DNA from: G963674685 sp964591275
GTDB lineage: Bacteria; Lernaellota; Lernaellaia; JACKCT01
NCBI GenBank assembly: GCA_964591275.1
Contig: CAZQAE010000019.1
Span: 1-64,000 of the forward strand
DNA length: 64,000 bases
Reading direction: 5' to 3'
The notes under the pieces were generated by a model. That model ran no database searches. It was given only the letters and a program-made list of their open reading frames with translations, and was not told the DNA's origin. The position numbers and the translations under genes are program-made. Positions 53,810 through 63,776 of this stretch are shown here, piece after piece; position 1 is the stretch's first letter; every line of letters begins with the position of its first letter.

Positions 53810-54232
53810 GGCTTGCTCCTCGCCGGAAAATCGCAGGGCTTTGAAATCAACAGGCTTAAAAGCATGCCGACATCGCCGGATACAGTCAACGGTGAAGCTG
53901 TCGACAGTTCGGCAAGGTTCGATCCTATGCTTTTTTCACAAAATATTTGAAAGCCGACGACTATCCCTGCCCAGGCAAACGAAAAAACCAAGGGGGGTGA
54001 ATCTCCGCCGTTTGATGACTTCACTTTGAAAAATATCCTGACGTCCCTCTTTTTTTGGCCAAACAAAAAACAACATATTTTGACGCTTGAAAAATAATCG
54101 CCGGATAGGTAGTTTCAGGGATCGACAGCGATCTAGGCCAATAATCTCAAAGTCCTTTATTATTTCGAGCCGTGTCGAAACTCAACTCGTTCTTATAGCA
54201 GCCGCATTTGCAAATCCGTTTGGAGACGATCC
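53810..54232. other. Intergenic region between divergent regulator and second efflux operon
   Basis: It must carry promoters for both genes. I find a GAGGAG site for the regulator and GGAGA for the adaptor, but no convincing promoter pair. I did not see the GAAAC-type palindromes of 52357-52406 here, so the second pump seems to be controlled separately. Confidence 0.4.
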
Positions 54233-55444
54233 ATGAGCGACAATCACGAACATCCAAATCGAAAGCGCCTCGTGGTGCTTGGCCTGGGCGCCGTTTTTGT
54301 CGTCCTGGTGATCGTGGCTATCCTCAATCGGACGGTTTCAACTTCAGAATCGCTGCACGGCGATCTCGAACGTGAGGAATGGCCGGTCAACGTGCGCACC
54401 GTCAAACCTGAACTTTTCGTCAAGCGCATCATCGCCAACGGAATCCTGCGACCGATGGAGGAATCGGCCATGGGCGCTGAGGTGTCGGCGAAAATAGTCT
54501 CAATTGAAGCTGATCTGGGTGACCGCGTTAAAAAGGGACAGGTCCTAATTCGCCTGGATACAAGCGCCTACAAGCTGAGGCTTTCCAGCGCAAATGCGCA
54601 GTATGCCGAGGCAAAGGCAGGCCTGAAACTTGCCACGGATCAATACGAAAGAACAAAGAAGCTTGCCGAAAAAAATCTCATCAGCGATGAGATGATGGAC
54701 CAGGCCGCCGCTAATCTCGAATCCAGCGAGGCGCGCAAAAGCCTCACAAAAGCCGGTCGATCCCTTGCCATGCGTAACTTGCGGGAAACGTCCGTTCGCT
54801 CTCCTTACGACGGACGCGTGAGTTCGCGCAGCGGCGGTCCGGGCGAACTCGTGTCGCCGGGCGCGCCGATCATCACCGTTGTCAAAGACGAGGTTCTGAA
54901 GATCGACCTGGCCCTTTCCGAGTTGGAAATCAAGCAGGTTAGCGCGGGAATGCCGGCCATGATCTCACTGCCGGCGATTCCGTCGAAAGTTTTTCAAGGG
55001 AAGGTCACGCGTATCGGCGTGGCGGCGGATCGTAGTTCCGGCTCTTTTCCGGTTCGCGTAGAGGTCGACAACGCCGATTACGAGCTGATGAGCGGCATGC
55101 GGGCCGCAATCCACATAGAACTAAAGCGTTACCCAGACGCGATAATCGTCACGCGAGACAATATTGTGCGCGTAAACGATCAGGATGCCGTATTCGTAAC
55201 CGAGGAAAATGAAGACAAAACCGTCGCCCGAACCCGCCTGATAGAAACAGGCGAACGGGACGGCGAGAAGGTCCGCGTGGTCTCCGGTCTGAGCGAAGGC
55301 GATCTGCTCATTGTCGTGGGGCAGCAATCCATCAAAGGCGGCAGCCGCGTGAGCATCGTGGAAAAAGACGGCGAGCGTGTAAAACCCAAGGAAGAGCCAA
55401 AGGAATCCGGCCAGGCGGACAAGGAGGCCGGCGCCGATGCTTAA
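54233..55444 (+). CDS. RND periplasmic adaptor protein
   Basis: 403 residues with one N-terminal membrane helix (about 13-32) and no lipobox Cys. The lipoyl half E-A-D-L-G-D-R-V-K-K-G-Q-V-L-I-R near 92, a helical hairpin (about 112-170), S-P-Y-D-G-R-V-S-S-R near 182 and beta-barrel domains follow. The end is a charged tail (E-E-P-K-E-S-G-Q-A-D). It overlaps the RND gene by eight bases. No TolC gene is beside this pair. Confidence 0.88.
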   Translation: MSDNHEHPNRKRLVVLGLGAVFVVLVIVAILNRTVSTSESLHGDLEREEWPVNVRTVKPELFVKRIIANGILRPMEESAMGAEVSAKIVSIEADLGDRVKKGQVLIRLDTSAYKLRLSSANAQYAEAKAGLKLATDQYERTKKLAEKNLISDEMMDQAAANLESSEARKSLTKAGRSLAMRNLRETSVRSPYDGRVSSRSGGPGELVSPGAPIITVVKDEVLKIDLALSELEIKQVSAGMPAMISLPAIPSKVFQGKVTRIGVAADRSSGSFPVRVEVDNADYELMSGMRAAIHIELKRYPDAIIVTRDNIVRVNDQDAVFVTEENEDKTVARTRLIETGERDGEKVRVVSGLSEGDLLIVVGQQSIKGGSRVSIVEKDGERVKPKEEPKESGQADKEAGADA

Positions 55445-58400
55445 GATCATCAAGATGTCCGTCGAGAATCCGGTTCTCGTCAACATCATGATGGGAACCA
55501 TCATCATCATCGGTGTTTTCTCGTTCATGGGCTTGCCCCGGGAAATTGTTTCCGAGGTGAGTTTCAACTGGGTCTTTATCATCACGCCCTACCCCGGAGC
55601 CAGCAGCGAAGAGGCTGAGCAGCTGGTGACGATCCCGATCGAGGAAGAGATCCAGGACATACCGGATATCGACGAGATGATCAGCGGATCCACCGAAGGC
55701 AACAGTTTCATCATGGTCAAGTTCGGCACGATCAGCGATGAACTGTTTCGCGTGCGCATGCTGGATTTAAAAGCCGAGATCGACAAAATCCCGTACCTCC
55801 CGGACAACACGCGGCGCGACATGATCGTCAAGGAGTTCGATACGACGGAGATGCTCCCCGTCATCACGCTCAACATCTCCGGTCCCTTGAGTGAACTGGA
55901 TATGAGAAATCTCGCGGTGGACGTGCGCCGCAGGGTATTGCGCATAAGCGGCGTCGCCAAGGGAGAGTTAGCGGGCACGCACGACCGGCAGGTCTGGGTC
56001 GAGCTCGATCCCGATTTGCTCGAAGCGCACAGCGTCAGCCCGGACATGGTGTCCGCGGCCCTGGCCATGGCCAACCAGAACGTGCCGGCGGGAAAAGTGA
56101 CGGCCGGTCGCCAGGAGATGCTTCTTCGCACCGTGGGGCGTTTCAAGGACGCCGGTAGAATCCGAAAGGTCATTGTCCGAAGCATGCCGGGGGGCGATAC
56201 GTTGTCCGTTGGCGACATAGCCAAGGTCACCGACGGTTTCGAGGAGCACCGCACCGAGTCGCACTTGAACGGCCATAAGTCCGTTTCCATCACTATCGCC
56301 AAGCGCTCCAAAGCCAGCACGATAAAAATCATCGATGACATTCGCGCCCTGGTCGATGAATTGGAACCCACGCTGCCAGTCGGCGTCGAGATCACGCTGA
56401 CCGGCGACACCGGCGTGCAGATTAATGAAATCATGGATGTGCTGCGCAATAACGCCGGACTGGGGATGATCCTCGTGGTCATTTTCCTGTACCTGGCCAT
56501 CGGTGCGCGCAACGCCCTGTTTGTCGCCATGGGAATCCCGATAACTTTCCTGGCGACCTTCATTTTCATGTACTACACGGGCAATTCGATCAACGGCAAC
56601 AGCCTCTTCGGCCTGATCCTTGTTTTGGGCGTAGTTGTTGACGACGCGATCATCATCGTGGAGAACTGCTATCGTCATTATCAAATGGGAAAGACGATTC
56701 ACGAAGCCGCCATCGACGGCGCGCACGAAGTAGCCATGCCCGTCGTTTCGGCCACGCTGACGACCATCGCCGCCTTTCTTCCGCTCATGCTCATGCCCGG
56801 AATCATGGGCAAGTTTATGAGAATCATCCCCATCGTCGTCTGCCTGGTTTTGGCCGCGAGCATGGTGGAAGCCTTTGTCATCCTTCCCTCCCATTTCGCC
56901 GAATGGACGAATAAACGAACCAAGGCGACGCCGACGCCGCCCTGGCTTGTCCGTTTCCAGGAATGGTACGGTCGGGTCATCTCCAACCTGATTCAACGCC
57001 GGGGAAGAGTGCTGGTCGGCCTGATCGCTCTGCTGGTCGCCTCCGGATTTGTCATCCCCATCGTCGGCGTCGAACTGCACGGCGAGGAGGAAATCAGCCT
57101 CTTCCAAGTACTCATCGAAACGCCATCAGGAACGAGCCTGGAAGTCACGAACGAGGCCATCAAGGAAATAGAAAGCGCCTGTAGTCGCCTGCCGGAAAAG
57201 GAAATCCTCGCCGTTCAGGGCACAAGCGGATTAATGCGTACGGAAAGCGACTGGATATTTGCCAACAACGTCGGCGAGGTCATGCTTGAACTGGTGACGA
57301 AGCGCCAGGGCCGTCGAAGTCTGGATGAGATCATCAATGAACTGCGCGGATATATAAGCGGCATTCCCGGCATCGAAAAAATCAGCTTTCTCAAGCCCAG
57401 CGGAGGTCCGCCGACAGGCAAATCCATAGACATCCGAATCCTGGGCCGCGAATTTGATCCTCTCATCGAAATCAAAAATGAGATGGAGGCTCACCTGGCC
57501 GAAATACCCGGCGTGGTGGATGTCCAAAACAACTGGAAAAGCACCAAGCAGGAACTTCGCATCATCGTCGATGAAGCGGCGGCGGCATATTACGGCCTGG
57601 ATCTGGCCAAGATCGCCTCTTTCATCCGCACCGCATTCGAAGGCTACGTCACCACACGCTACAGAGAAGGCAACGACGAAGTCGAAGTTTTGGTGCGTTA
57701 TCCGGCGCACTACGAAAAAGACATGAACACTATTGAGCGCCTGAAAATTCCCGGCATGAACGCCATGGGGAAAATCGTATGGGTGCCCTTCAACGCGGTG
57801 GCCTCCCTGGAGATAACCGATTCCTGGCCCGAGATAGCTCACCAGGATCAGGATCGTTATATCGCCATCACCGCTGATATCGAAGCCAAGCACAAGAAGA
57901 ATTTGGTGAAGATCAATGCCGGCATACAAGAATATTGGGATACCTTTCTGTCGAAAAAATATCCCGGCTATCAGATTGAAATGGGAGGGCAGTTTAAGGA
58001 ATTTGAGGAATCGTTCAGCAGCCTCAAACAACTGTTTCTCATTGGCGTATTTTTGATCTTCGTCATTCTGGGCGGACAGTTCAAAAGCTTCACGCAGCCG
58101 TTTATCATCCTTTTCACGATCCCCTTCGCTTTCATCGGCTCAATGATTGGCCTGCTTATCGCCGGAAGTCCTTTTTCCATCGTCGTCATGTTCGGCATGG
58201 TGGCTCTGGCCGGCGTGGCAGTCAACGACGCCATCGTCATGATTGATTTCGTCAACAGTGCCAGAAAAAGGGGCGAGGGAAAAGTCGAGAGCCTCATCAA
58301 CGCGGGCAAGCTGCGGCTTAGGCCAATTTTCCTGACAACCGTTACAACCGTCGGCGCCCTTTTGCCCACGGCGCTCGGCCTTGGCGGACGCAGTGAAACC

Positions 58401-58613
58401 TGGTCGCCGCTGGCGAACGTCATCGTCTTCGGAATGCTCGGCGCCATGTTCATGACGCTGTTCATCATTCCCTGCCTGTTTCGGATTTTGATCGACGACA
58501 TCCCTGGGTGGCTGCGCCGGCGTTTGGGCAGGGAGGAAAAAGAGGTGGAGGGGCGCTTGCCTGTAATTGACGTAGCGAACATTGCCGACATCGAGACGGA
58601 AACGGGGCAATAA
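55437..58613 (+). CDS. RND efflux transporter
   Basis: 1058 residues with 12 membrane helices. P-G-A-S-S-E-E-A-E-Q-L-V near 53, G-V-V-V-D-D-A-I-I-I-V-E-N near 400 (TM4 Asp-Asp pair) and L-A-G-V-A-V-N-D-A-I-V-M-I-D-F near 923. It shares the adaptor operon and differs from the 46454-49759 pump in the TM10 region (N-D-A in place of R-N-S), so it is not a simple duplicate. It may use the TolC protein of the other operon. Confidence 0.9.
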   Translation: MLKIIKMSVENPVLVNIMMGTIIIIGVFSFMGLPREIVSEVSFNWVFIITPYPGASSEEAEQLVTIPIEEEIQDIPDIDEMISGSTEGNSFIMVKFGTISDELFRVRMLDLKAEIDKIPYLPDNTRRDMIVKEFDTTEMLPVITLNISGPLSELDMRNLAVDVRRRVLRISGVAKGELAGTHDRQVWVELDPDLLEAHSVSPDMVSAALAMANQNVPAGKVTAGRQEMLLRTVGRFKDAGRIRKVIVRSMPGGDTLSVGDIAKVTDGFEEHRTESHLNGHKSVSITIAKRSKASTIKIIDDIRALVDELEPTLPVGVEITLTGDTGVQINEIMDVLRNNAGLGMILVVIFLYLAIGARNALFVAMGIPITFLATFIFMYYTGNSINGNSLFGLILVLGVVVDDAIIIVENCYRHYQMGKTIHEAAIDGAHEVAMPVVSATLTTIAAFLPLMLMPGIMGKFMRIIPIVVCLVLAASMVEAFVILPSHFAEWTNKRTKATPTPPWLVRFQEWYGRVISNLIQRRGRVLVGLIALLVASGFVIPIVGVELHGEEEISLFQVLIETPSGTSLEVTNEAIKEIESACSRLPEKEILAVQGTSGLMRTESDWIFANNVGEVMLELVTKRQGRRSLDEIINELRGYISGIPGIEKISFLKPSGGPPTGKSIDIRILGREFDPLIEIKNEMEAHLAEIPGVVDVQNNWKSTKQELRIIVDEAAAAYYGLDLAKIASFIRTAFEGYVTTRYREGNDEVEVLVRYPAHYEKDMNTIERLKIPGMNAMGKIVWVPFNAVASLEITDSWPEIAHQDQDRYIAITADIEAKHKKNLVKINAGIQEYWDTFLSKKYPGYQIEMGGQFKEFEESFSSLKQLFLIGVFLIFVILGGQFKSFTQPFIILFTIPFAFIGSMIGLLIAGSPFSIVVMFGMVALAGVAVNDAIVMIDFVNSARKRGEGKVESLINAGKLRLRPIFLTTVTTVGALLPTALGLGGRSETWSPLANVIVFGMLGAMFMTLFIIPCLFRILIDDIPGWLRRRLGREEKEVEGRLPVIDVANIADIETETGQ

Positions 58614-58797
58614 AGCATCGCACGATAACCTTGAAAAAACGTCTTCAATAACCTGCATATTTCTTATTCCAGTTAAATTGAGAATTGCAAATAAACCATT
58701 TGCCTCACCGAATCGATGCGTGTAAAATGCATTTTGTATTTTGTTTCGAAATGAAGTTTTAAATTCATTTATCCAGCGGGCGCAAAAGGATCTTGTC

Positions 58798-61233
58798 ATG
58801 AATCTGATTCGGCCATGCCTTTTCGCTTTTCTACTGTTTCCCTTCCTTCTCCTGGGAACACTCTCGTGCCTAAATGCTGATTCGGATGACGACGACGATG
58901 ATGATGCGGATGACGATGTCAACGACGACGCAAATGACGATGTAAATGACGATGTAAATGACGACGATATTGACGACGACGTTGATGATGACGTGAACGA
59001 CGACGTAAATGATGACGTGAATGACGACATTGACGATGACGTGAACGACGATATCGATGACGACGTCGACGATGATGTGAACGATGACGTTGACGACGAT
59101 TTGGATGACGATGTGGACGATGACGTTGATGACGACGTTGATGACGATTTGGACGATGATACCGCCCTGCCGCTCGATCCGGAATACTCATACGTGGCCG
59201 GCGGCGAAATCGATTTTGGCAATACCGTCATTGATGATCAGGGAACACGATACCTGTTTTTCGCCCGTTCTAAGGCCATTATTTATTTGACGTCAGCGGA
59301 TGGCGTGGACTGGACCGAGCATTATTTCAGGATGGGACATCTGCCACGCGCGGTGGTCGGCGCCGACGGAAATGTGCGTGTCGCCTTCGTGGAAGCCATT
59401 GGCGAAAATAGAGTCATCGTCTCCGACAACTCTTCCGGCCAATGGCTCGATACAATCGTCAGCCCCGACGGCAATCGAGCATCAACGACGGATTTCGACA
59501 TGGCCGCCGACGCCGACGGACATATCCACGTCTGCTGGTTCGATACGACTCTTGAGCGCTTGCGCTATGCCAACGACATCTCCCGAGCATGGCAAACGGA
59601 AACATTGGATTTCGATTTGAACATCAGCACAGGTTTCTCCCTGGCCGCAGGCGACAACGGCAAGGCGCACATCGCCTGTTTCATTTCCGACCAGCTCACT
59701 CACCTTACAAATAGCAGCGGCGTATGGTCGGCGAATACCGTGGAACCGACGACCAATGGCCAGGAGCCGAGCATCGCCGTGGATCAGCAGGGCTTCGTGC
59801 ACATCAGCTTCGCCGATGACCGCGATGTACAATACGCAAGCGATTGGGCTAACCAATGGGAAGTCCGCCAAATTTGCCAGGTCAGCAGCGGATACGATTG
59901 GGGTTGCGGCTCTTTCAGCGATATCGAGGTGGACGCTATAGGACAAGTCAATATTCTGTATTCCTATTTCATATCCTGGAGTCTGGAGCCGCCCGCCTAT
60001 GAAACGCACTTATCTCAGGCTGTTTTTCAAGCCGGATCGCCTAGTGAAACCCGTGCCGATATCGCAAGCTACTCGAGCAGCGAAAGTTACGCTGCTTACC
60101 GCTTTTCCTTAAGCGCAACGCCCGATCGAAAGCTTCATATCAGTTATGCGGAAATATTCGATGCACCCTACAGGCTATTTTATCACTTTGAAAACACGAG
60201 CACGCAGGTTTCGCACTTGAATCTGGGAACGGTTTCTGATTCCTGCTTCGCCATGGGAAGCGACGGATCGTATCATTTCAGTTATCTTGCGGGACCGTTC
60301 TACCATGCTGTTAATTACGCGGGAGCACGATCCTGGAAATTCCTGGGCCAGGGTTATTATTACCAATTGGGATTGGGCCGTCACAACTCAGAGAGCATCG
60401 GTAAAGACAGTGTTATTCATGTCGATGATAGCGGCGTCGCGCACATCAGTTATGGATGGCATCACGGAGAAAGCGATATGGGCGCAGCGTCGGTAGTCTG
60501 GCGGATTCATCACGCCAGCATCGACGGTGATACCGTCACAACAACAACTCCCGTTGAAGAGTCCTATTATCCGGCCAGCGAAATAGCGCCTTATTCTTCC
60601 TCCATTTTAGACGCGGCAGGTGATATCCACATGGCCTATCGCATTCCGCAATATTACTCGGACTTGCTTTACAAAAACGGTCAGCAGACTTCGACAATCG
60701 ATGAAAACGGATTCGGACCCTCCGCGATAGCCATAGATGATGAAGGTTTCGTGCATGTTGTGTATACGAGATCACCACCCTATCAACTGGCATACGCGAC
60801 GAATCGCTCGGGCGATTGGCAATCGGAAACCATTATCGATGACTTGAATTATTTTTATGGGGGGCTTCAAATTTCCCTTGCCGTCGACAGTGAACATCAC
60901 GCGCACGTCCTATTATCGTTTACCTACTACAATTTCGTGAAGTACGCCGAAAGTTCCGGCGGACAATGGAGCGTTGAAACGATTACCGATAATGGCATAG
61001 GGCATCGCGGCGCCCTGGCCCTGGACTCAAGCGACAATGCTCATATCGTGTATTACGATCTTTCGCATAAGCAAATCCGCTACGCCGTGAAATACGGCGA
61101 TGAATGGATTCCTTATGTTGTGGATAAGGGGGAAGGCCAGGCCGGGCTGGTTCTTGATGAATCAAATGGCGAGGCTCACGTCGGATACGTGAGCGACGGC
61201 GGTTTATGGGTCGCGGCGTTTCCTATTCCATAG
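58798..61233 (+). CDS. Lipoprotein with Asp-rich tether and propeller-like repeats
   Basis: About 811 residues. A lipoprotein signal (L-L-L-G-T-L-S-C) ends at a probable lipidated Cys near 24. Directly after it run about 95 residues of (V/I/A/L)-(D/N)-D-D. The rest is a series of D-x-x-G-x-x-H-(I/V)-x-(F/Y) repeats (H-I-A-C-F, H-I-S-F-A-D-D, H-V-V-Y-T-R), probably a beta-propeller. ATG 58798 has AAAAGGA before it; the frame is open to 58741. The tether resembles that of the 35230-37205 protein, there placed near the C-terminus. The function is unknown; surface exposure is inferred. Confidence 0.75.
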   Translation: MNLIRPCLFAFLLFPFLLLGTLSCLNADSDDDDDDDADDDVNDDANDDVNDDVNDDDIDDDVDDDVNDDVNDDVNDDIDDDVNDDIDDDVDDDVNDDVDDDLDDDVDDDVDDDVDDDLDDDTALPLDPEYSYVAGGEIDFGNTVIDDQGTRYLFFARSKAIIYLTSADGVDWTEHYFRMGHLPRAVVGADGNVRVAFVEAIGENRVIVSDNSSGQWLDTIVSPDGNRASTTDFDMAADADGHIHVCWFDTTLERLRYANDISRAWQTETLDFDLNISTGFSLAAGDNGKAHIACFISDQLTHLTNSSGVWSANTVEPTTNGQEPSIAVDQQGFVHISFADDRDVQYASDWANQWEVRQICQVSSGYDWGCGSFSDIEVDAIGQVNILYSYFISWSLEPPAYETHLSQAVFQAGSPSETRADIASYSSSESYAAYRFSLSATPDRKLHISYAEIFDAPYRLFYHFENTSTQVSHLNLGTVSDSCFAMGSDGSYHFSYLAGPFYHAVNYAGARSWKFLGQGYYYQLGLGRHNSESIGKDSVIHVDDSGVAHISYGWHHGESDMGAASVVWRIHHASIDGDTVTTTTPVEESYYPASEIAPYSSSILDAAGDIHMAYRIPQYYSDLLYKNGQQTSTIDENGFGPSAIAIDDEGFVHVVYTRSPPYQLAYATNRSGDWQSETIIDDLNYFYGGLQISLAVDSEHHAHVLLSFTYYNFVKYAESSGGQWSVETITDNGIGHRGALALDSSDNAHIVYYDLSHKQIRYAVKYGDEWIPYVVDKGEGQAGLVLDESNGEAHVGYVSDGGLWVAAFPIP
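58879..59160 (+). repeat. 12-bp periodic coding repeat for (V/I/A/L)(D/N)DD
   Basis: About 21 units of GA(T/C)GA(T/C)-type codons with one hydrophobic per four, one phase slip (D-D-D-I). It matches 36735-37062 in design and strand. Confidence 0.85.
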
Positions 61234-61236
61234 ACC

Positions 61237-62280
61237 CTAAAGCACCTTTCCGATCACCCTTTGCACGTTGCCGCCAATAATCTTTTTGACATCGTCTTCG
61301 CCCACGCCGGCGTCCAGGAGCAAGGCCGTAATTTTCGGCAAATCCGTGATGTCGTTGAAGCCGACGGGGTGCGTCCAGAGCCAGCCGTCAAGGTCGGAGC
61401 CGTAGGCAACGTGGTCGGCGCCGGCGACTTTAACCACGTGGAGAATGTGCTTCACCAGATCGCCCAGCGGCCCCACGGGAATGGGAGACAGAAATTGCGG
61501 CCCGAAGATAATGCCCACCACGCCGCCGGTCTTTGCAACCGCTTCGATCTGCTCATCGTCGATATTACGCCACATTGGGCGCACGCCGCTCACTCCCGTG
61601 TGACTCACAATCACGGGACGCTCCGAGCGTTCGCACGCTTCCATGAAGCCCGGCTTGTTGATATGCGCCAGGTCTAAAATGATTTGTCTCTTGTGAATTT
61701 CATCCACGAGTTTTCTGCCAAAATCCGTCAAGCCCACGTGCGCGGTTTTGCGTGAGCCGAGTCCCATCGCGCAGCAGGCCGCCTCGTTGTTGGAAAAATG
61801 ACTTAAGGTGAAATAGCGCATGCCCATCTCGCGGGCTTCGTGAAAATTATCCATGTTTCCGGCGATGGCGTGCGCGCCCTCGATTCCCGGCAACGCGCAC
61901 ATGGCCCCCCGCTTGAGTCCGTCCTTAAGCGCCTTTGCGCTTTCGATGAGGCAAATCTCGTCGGGCCGGTCCTCACAGACGCGGCGCAGGTATCCCAGTA
62001 GGCGAAGGATGCCGCCCATGCGGCGCTTTGGGGAGGATTTCGGCGAGCACACCAGGCCCATGCCCCAAATGTCCAGACCCGCCTCCCGATTGCGCGGCAG
62101 GTCCATGTGGCAAACAAAGGGCGAAAGGGGCACGCGGTTTCTGTGCCGCTTTGATATGTCGTAGCCAAACAGTTCGTGCAGCAAGAGCGTGTCCGAGTGC
62201 AGATCGGCCACAATGCATTGTTGGTGAAGCAGACTCGCCCTGGCCAGGGCTTGCTGAGATGGCGCTTTGCTTGTGATCAT
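61237..62280 (-). CDS. Membrane dipeptidase (M19 family)
   Basis: 347 residues. A zinc-dependent dipeptidase of the renal-dipeptidase family. D-L-H-S-D-T near 26 is the HxD site, G-I-E-G-A-H-A near 131 gives the bridging Glu, D-L-A-H near 206 and V-S-H-T-G near 227 give further His ligands, and Y-G-S-D-L-D-G near 300 the last Asp. No signal peptide is visible, so it may be cytoplasmic. It converges with the Asp-rich lipoprotein, three bases apart. Confidence 0.88.
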   Translation of the reverse strand: MITSKAPSQQALARASLLHQQCIVADLHSDTLLLHELFGYDISKRHRNRVPLSPFVCHMDLPRNREAGLDIWGMGLVCSPKSSPKRRMGGILRLLGYLRRVCEDRPDEICLIESAKALKDGLKRGAMCALPGIEGAHAIAGNMDNFHEAREMGMRYFTLSHFSNNEAACCAMGLGSRKTAHVGLTDFGRKLVDEIHKRQIILDLAHINKPGFMEACERSERPVIVSHTGVSGVRPMWRNIDDEQIEAVAKTGGVVGIIFGPQFLSPIPVGPLGDLVKHILHVVKVAGADHVAYGSDLDGWLWTHPVGFNDITDLPKITALLLDAGVGEDDVKKIIGGNVQRVIGKVL

Positions 62281-62302
62281 CCGTTGAAATCCAAAGTGTC
62301 AC

Positions 62303-62335
62303 AAAAAAAAAGAAAGGGCGGGGTTAAGCCCGCCC
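62303..62335 (-). terminator. Terminator of the tyrosine phenol-lyase-like gene
   Basis: The stem GGGCGGG(C)/(G)CCCGCCC with an AT loop is followed on the minus strand by TTTCTTTTTTTTT. It is strong and lies 22 bases after the stop at 62358. Confidence 0.85.
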
Positions 62336-62357
62336 GTGTTTGAATATTGAGCGGTTA

Positions 62358-63749
62358 TTACTCAACCTTCTCGAATCGCGCCTGGAAGAAACGAAGCAAT
62401 TTCGGTTCATAGACAAAGCGCAAGCCCTTAACGGATTCGCGGCGTTCATAAAGGTCCACGATGGATTCCCAGGTGACGTCCATGTGCGATTTTGTATAAA
62501 CGCGCCGTGGGATCGTCAGTCGAACCATCTCCAGATTCGGCCTGTGGTTCTTGCCGTCGGCGCGCCGCCCGGCGGAAACATTGCCGCGTTCCATGGCGCG
62601 CACGCCGCCCTCGACGTAAAGCTCCGACGCCAGCACCTGGGCCGGAAATTCGTCCTGATCAATGTGCGGAAGGAATTTCTTGGCATCCAGATAAACGGCG
62701 TGGCCGCCGATGGGCTGCACAATGGGAATATTGTGGTCGATGAGCTGTTGTCCCAGATACTCGGTTTGCATCATGCGCGCCCTGAGGTGGTCGATCTGCA
62801 CGCATTCGACGATGCCCTGCGCCATGGCTTGCATGTCCCGGCCCGCCATGCCGCCGTAAGTGTGCAAGCCTTCATAAACAACAACCATCTCTCGGGCTTG
62901 TTCCGCGATATCGTCGTCGTTGACCGCCAGGAAACCACCGATGTTGACAAGGTGATCCTTTTTTGACGACATGGTGCAGCCGTCGGAATAGGAACACATC
63001 TCCTTGAGAATTTCTTTGATGCTCTTGTCCTGATAGCCGTCTTCTCGCACCTTGATGAAGTAACAATTCTCCACGCACCGCGTAGCATCCAAAAACACAT
63101 GAATGCCCAGCGGCTGACAGTATTCATAAACTTCCCGAAAGTTTTTCATGCTGGCGGGCTGTCCGCCGGCCATATTCACGTTGCCTTCAAAACTGACGTA
63201 GGCCACGCGGTCCGCACCGTACTCGGCGACCACACCCTTGAGTTTATCGAGATCGATGCTGCCCTTGAATGGGTGCAAATTCGTCGGATCGTGGGCTTCG
63301 TCGATGATGACATCCACAAATTTTCCGCCGGCCAGTTCCTGGTGCAGCTTGGTGGTCGTGAAATACATGTTGCCGGGAACGACCTGATCCTTGTCCCGAT
63401 CAATCATGATCTGAGAGAGAATGTGCTCCGCGCCGCGTCCCTGGTGCGTTGGGATGACATGCTTATAGCCGTAGTGTTCAGTAATGGTGTCACACATGGC
63501 ATAAAAATTCTTGCTGCCAGCGTAGGCTTCGTCGCCGAGCATCATGGCGGCCCACTGCGCGTCGGACATGGCGGATGTGCCCGAGTCGGTCAAAAGGTCG
63601 ATGTAAACGTCATCGCTTTTGAGTAAGAAGGTATTGTATCCGGCTTCGACAATTGCCTTTTCCCGGTCTTCGCGTGTTGTCATTTTGAGCGGTTCGACGA
63701 CCTTGATTTTATAAGGTTCCGCCCAGTGACGTTTCGTTTTCTCTGCCAT
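62358..63749 (-). CDS. tpl: Tyrosine phenol-lyase-like beta-eliminating PLP enzyme (tryptophanase family)
   Basis: 463 residues, the usual length. PLP Lys in S-S-K-K-D-H-L-V-N-I-G-G. Sites that separate the two enzymes look like tyrosine phenol-lyase: F-T-T-T-K-L-H has Thr where tryptophanase has Asp (F-D-T-T), A-M-E-R-G has Arg where tryptophanase has Ile/Val (V-E-I-G), and L-R-F-F has Phe where tryptophanase has His (L-R-H-F). N-H-R-P-N-L and I-P-R-R-V-Y-T also match that branch. The expected reaction is tyrosine to phenol, pyruvate and ammonia; this is from motif comparison by memory. GGAGGG precedes the ATG. It may commonly be called tryptophanase in databases. Confidence 0.8.
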   Translation of the reverse strand: MAEKTKRHWAEPYKIKVVEPLKMTTREDREKAIVEAGYNTFLLKSDDVYIDLLTDSGTSAMSDAQWAAMMLGDEAYAGSKNFYAMCDTITEHYGYKHVIPTHQGRGAEHILSQIMIDRDKDQVVPGNMYFTTTKLHQELAGGKFVDVIIDEAHDPTNLHPFKGSIDLDKLKGVVAEYGADRVAYVSFEGNVNMAGGQPASMKNFREVYEYCQPLGIHVFLDATRCVENCYFIKVREDGYQDKSIKEILKEMCSYSDGCTMSSKKDHLVNIGGFLAVNDDDIAEQAREMVVVYEGLHTYGGMAGRDMQAMAQGIVECVQIDHLRARMMQTEYLGQQLIDHNIPIVQPIGGHAVYLDAKKFLPHIDQDEFPAQVLASELYVEGGVRAMERGNVSAGRRADGKNHRPNLEMVRLTIPRRVYTKSHMDVTWESIVDLYERRESVKGLRFVYEPKLLRFFQARFEKVE

Positions 63750-63776
63750 TTGTTCCCTCCTGCTTTTAGATTCATG

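Noticed and set aside
55968..57107. 379-residue minus-strand ORF rich in His and Asp
   Set aside because: Opposite strand of the well-supported RND transporter; the composition is typical of a shadow frame.
58140..59231. 363-residue minus-strand ORF with Ser-rich start
   Set aside because: It is the shadow of the RND 3' end and the Asp repeat.
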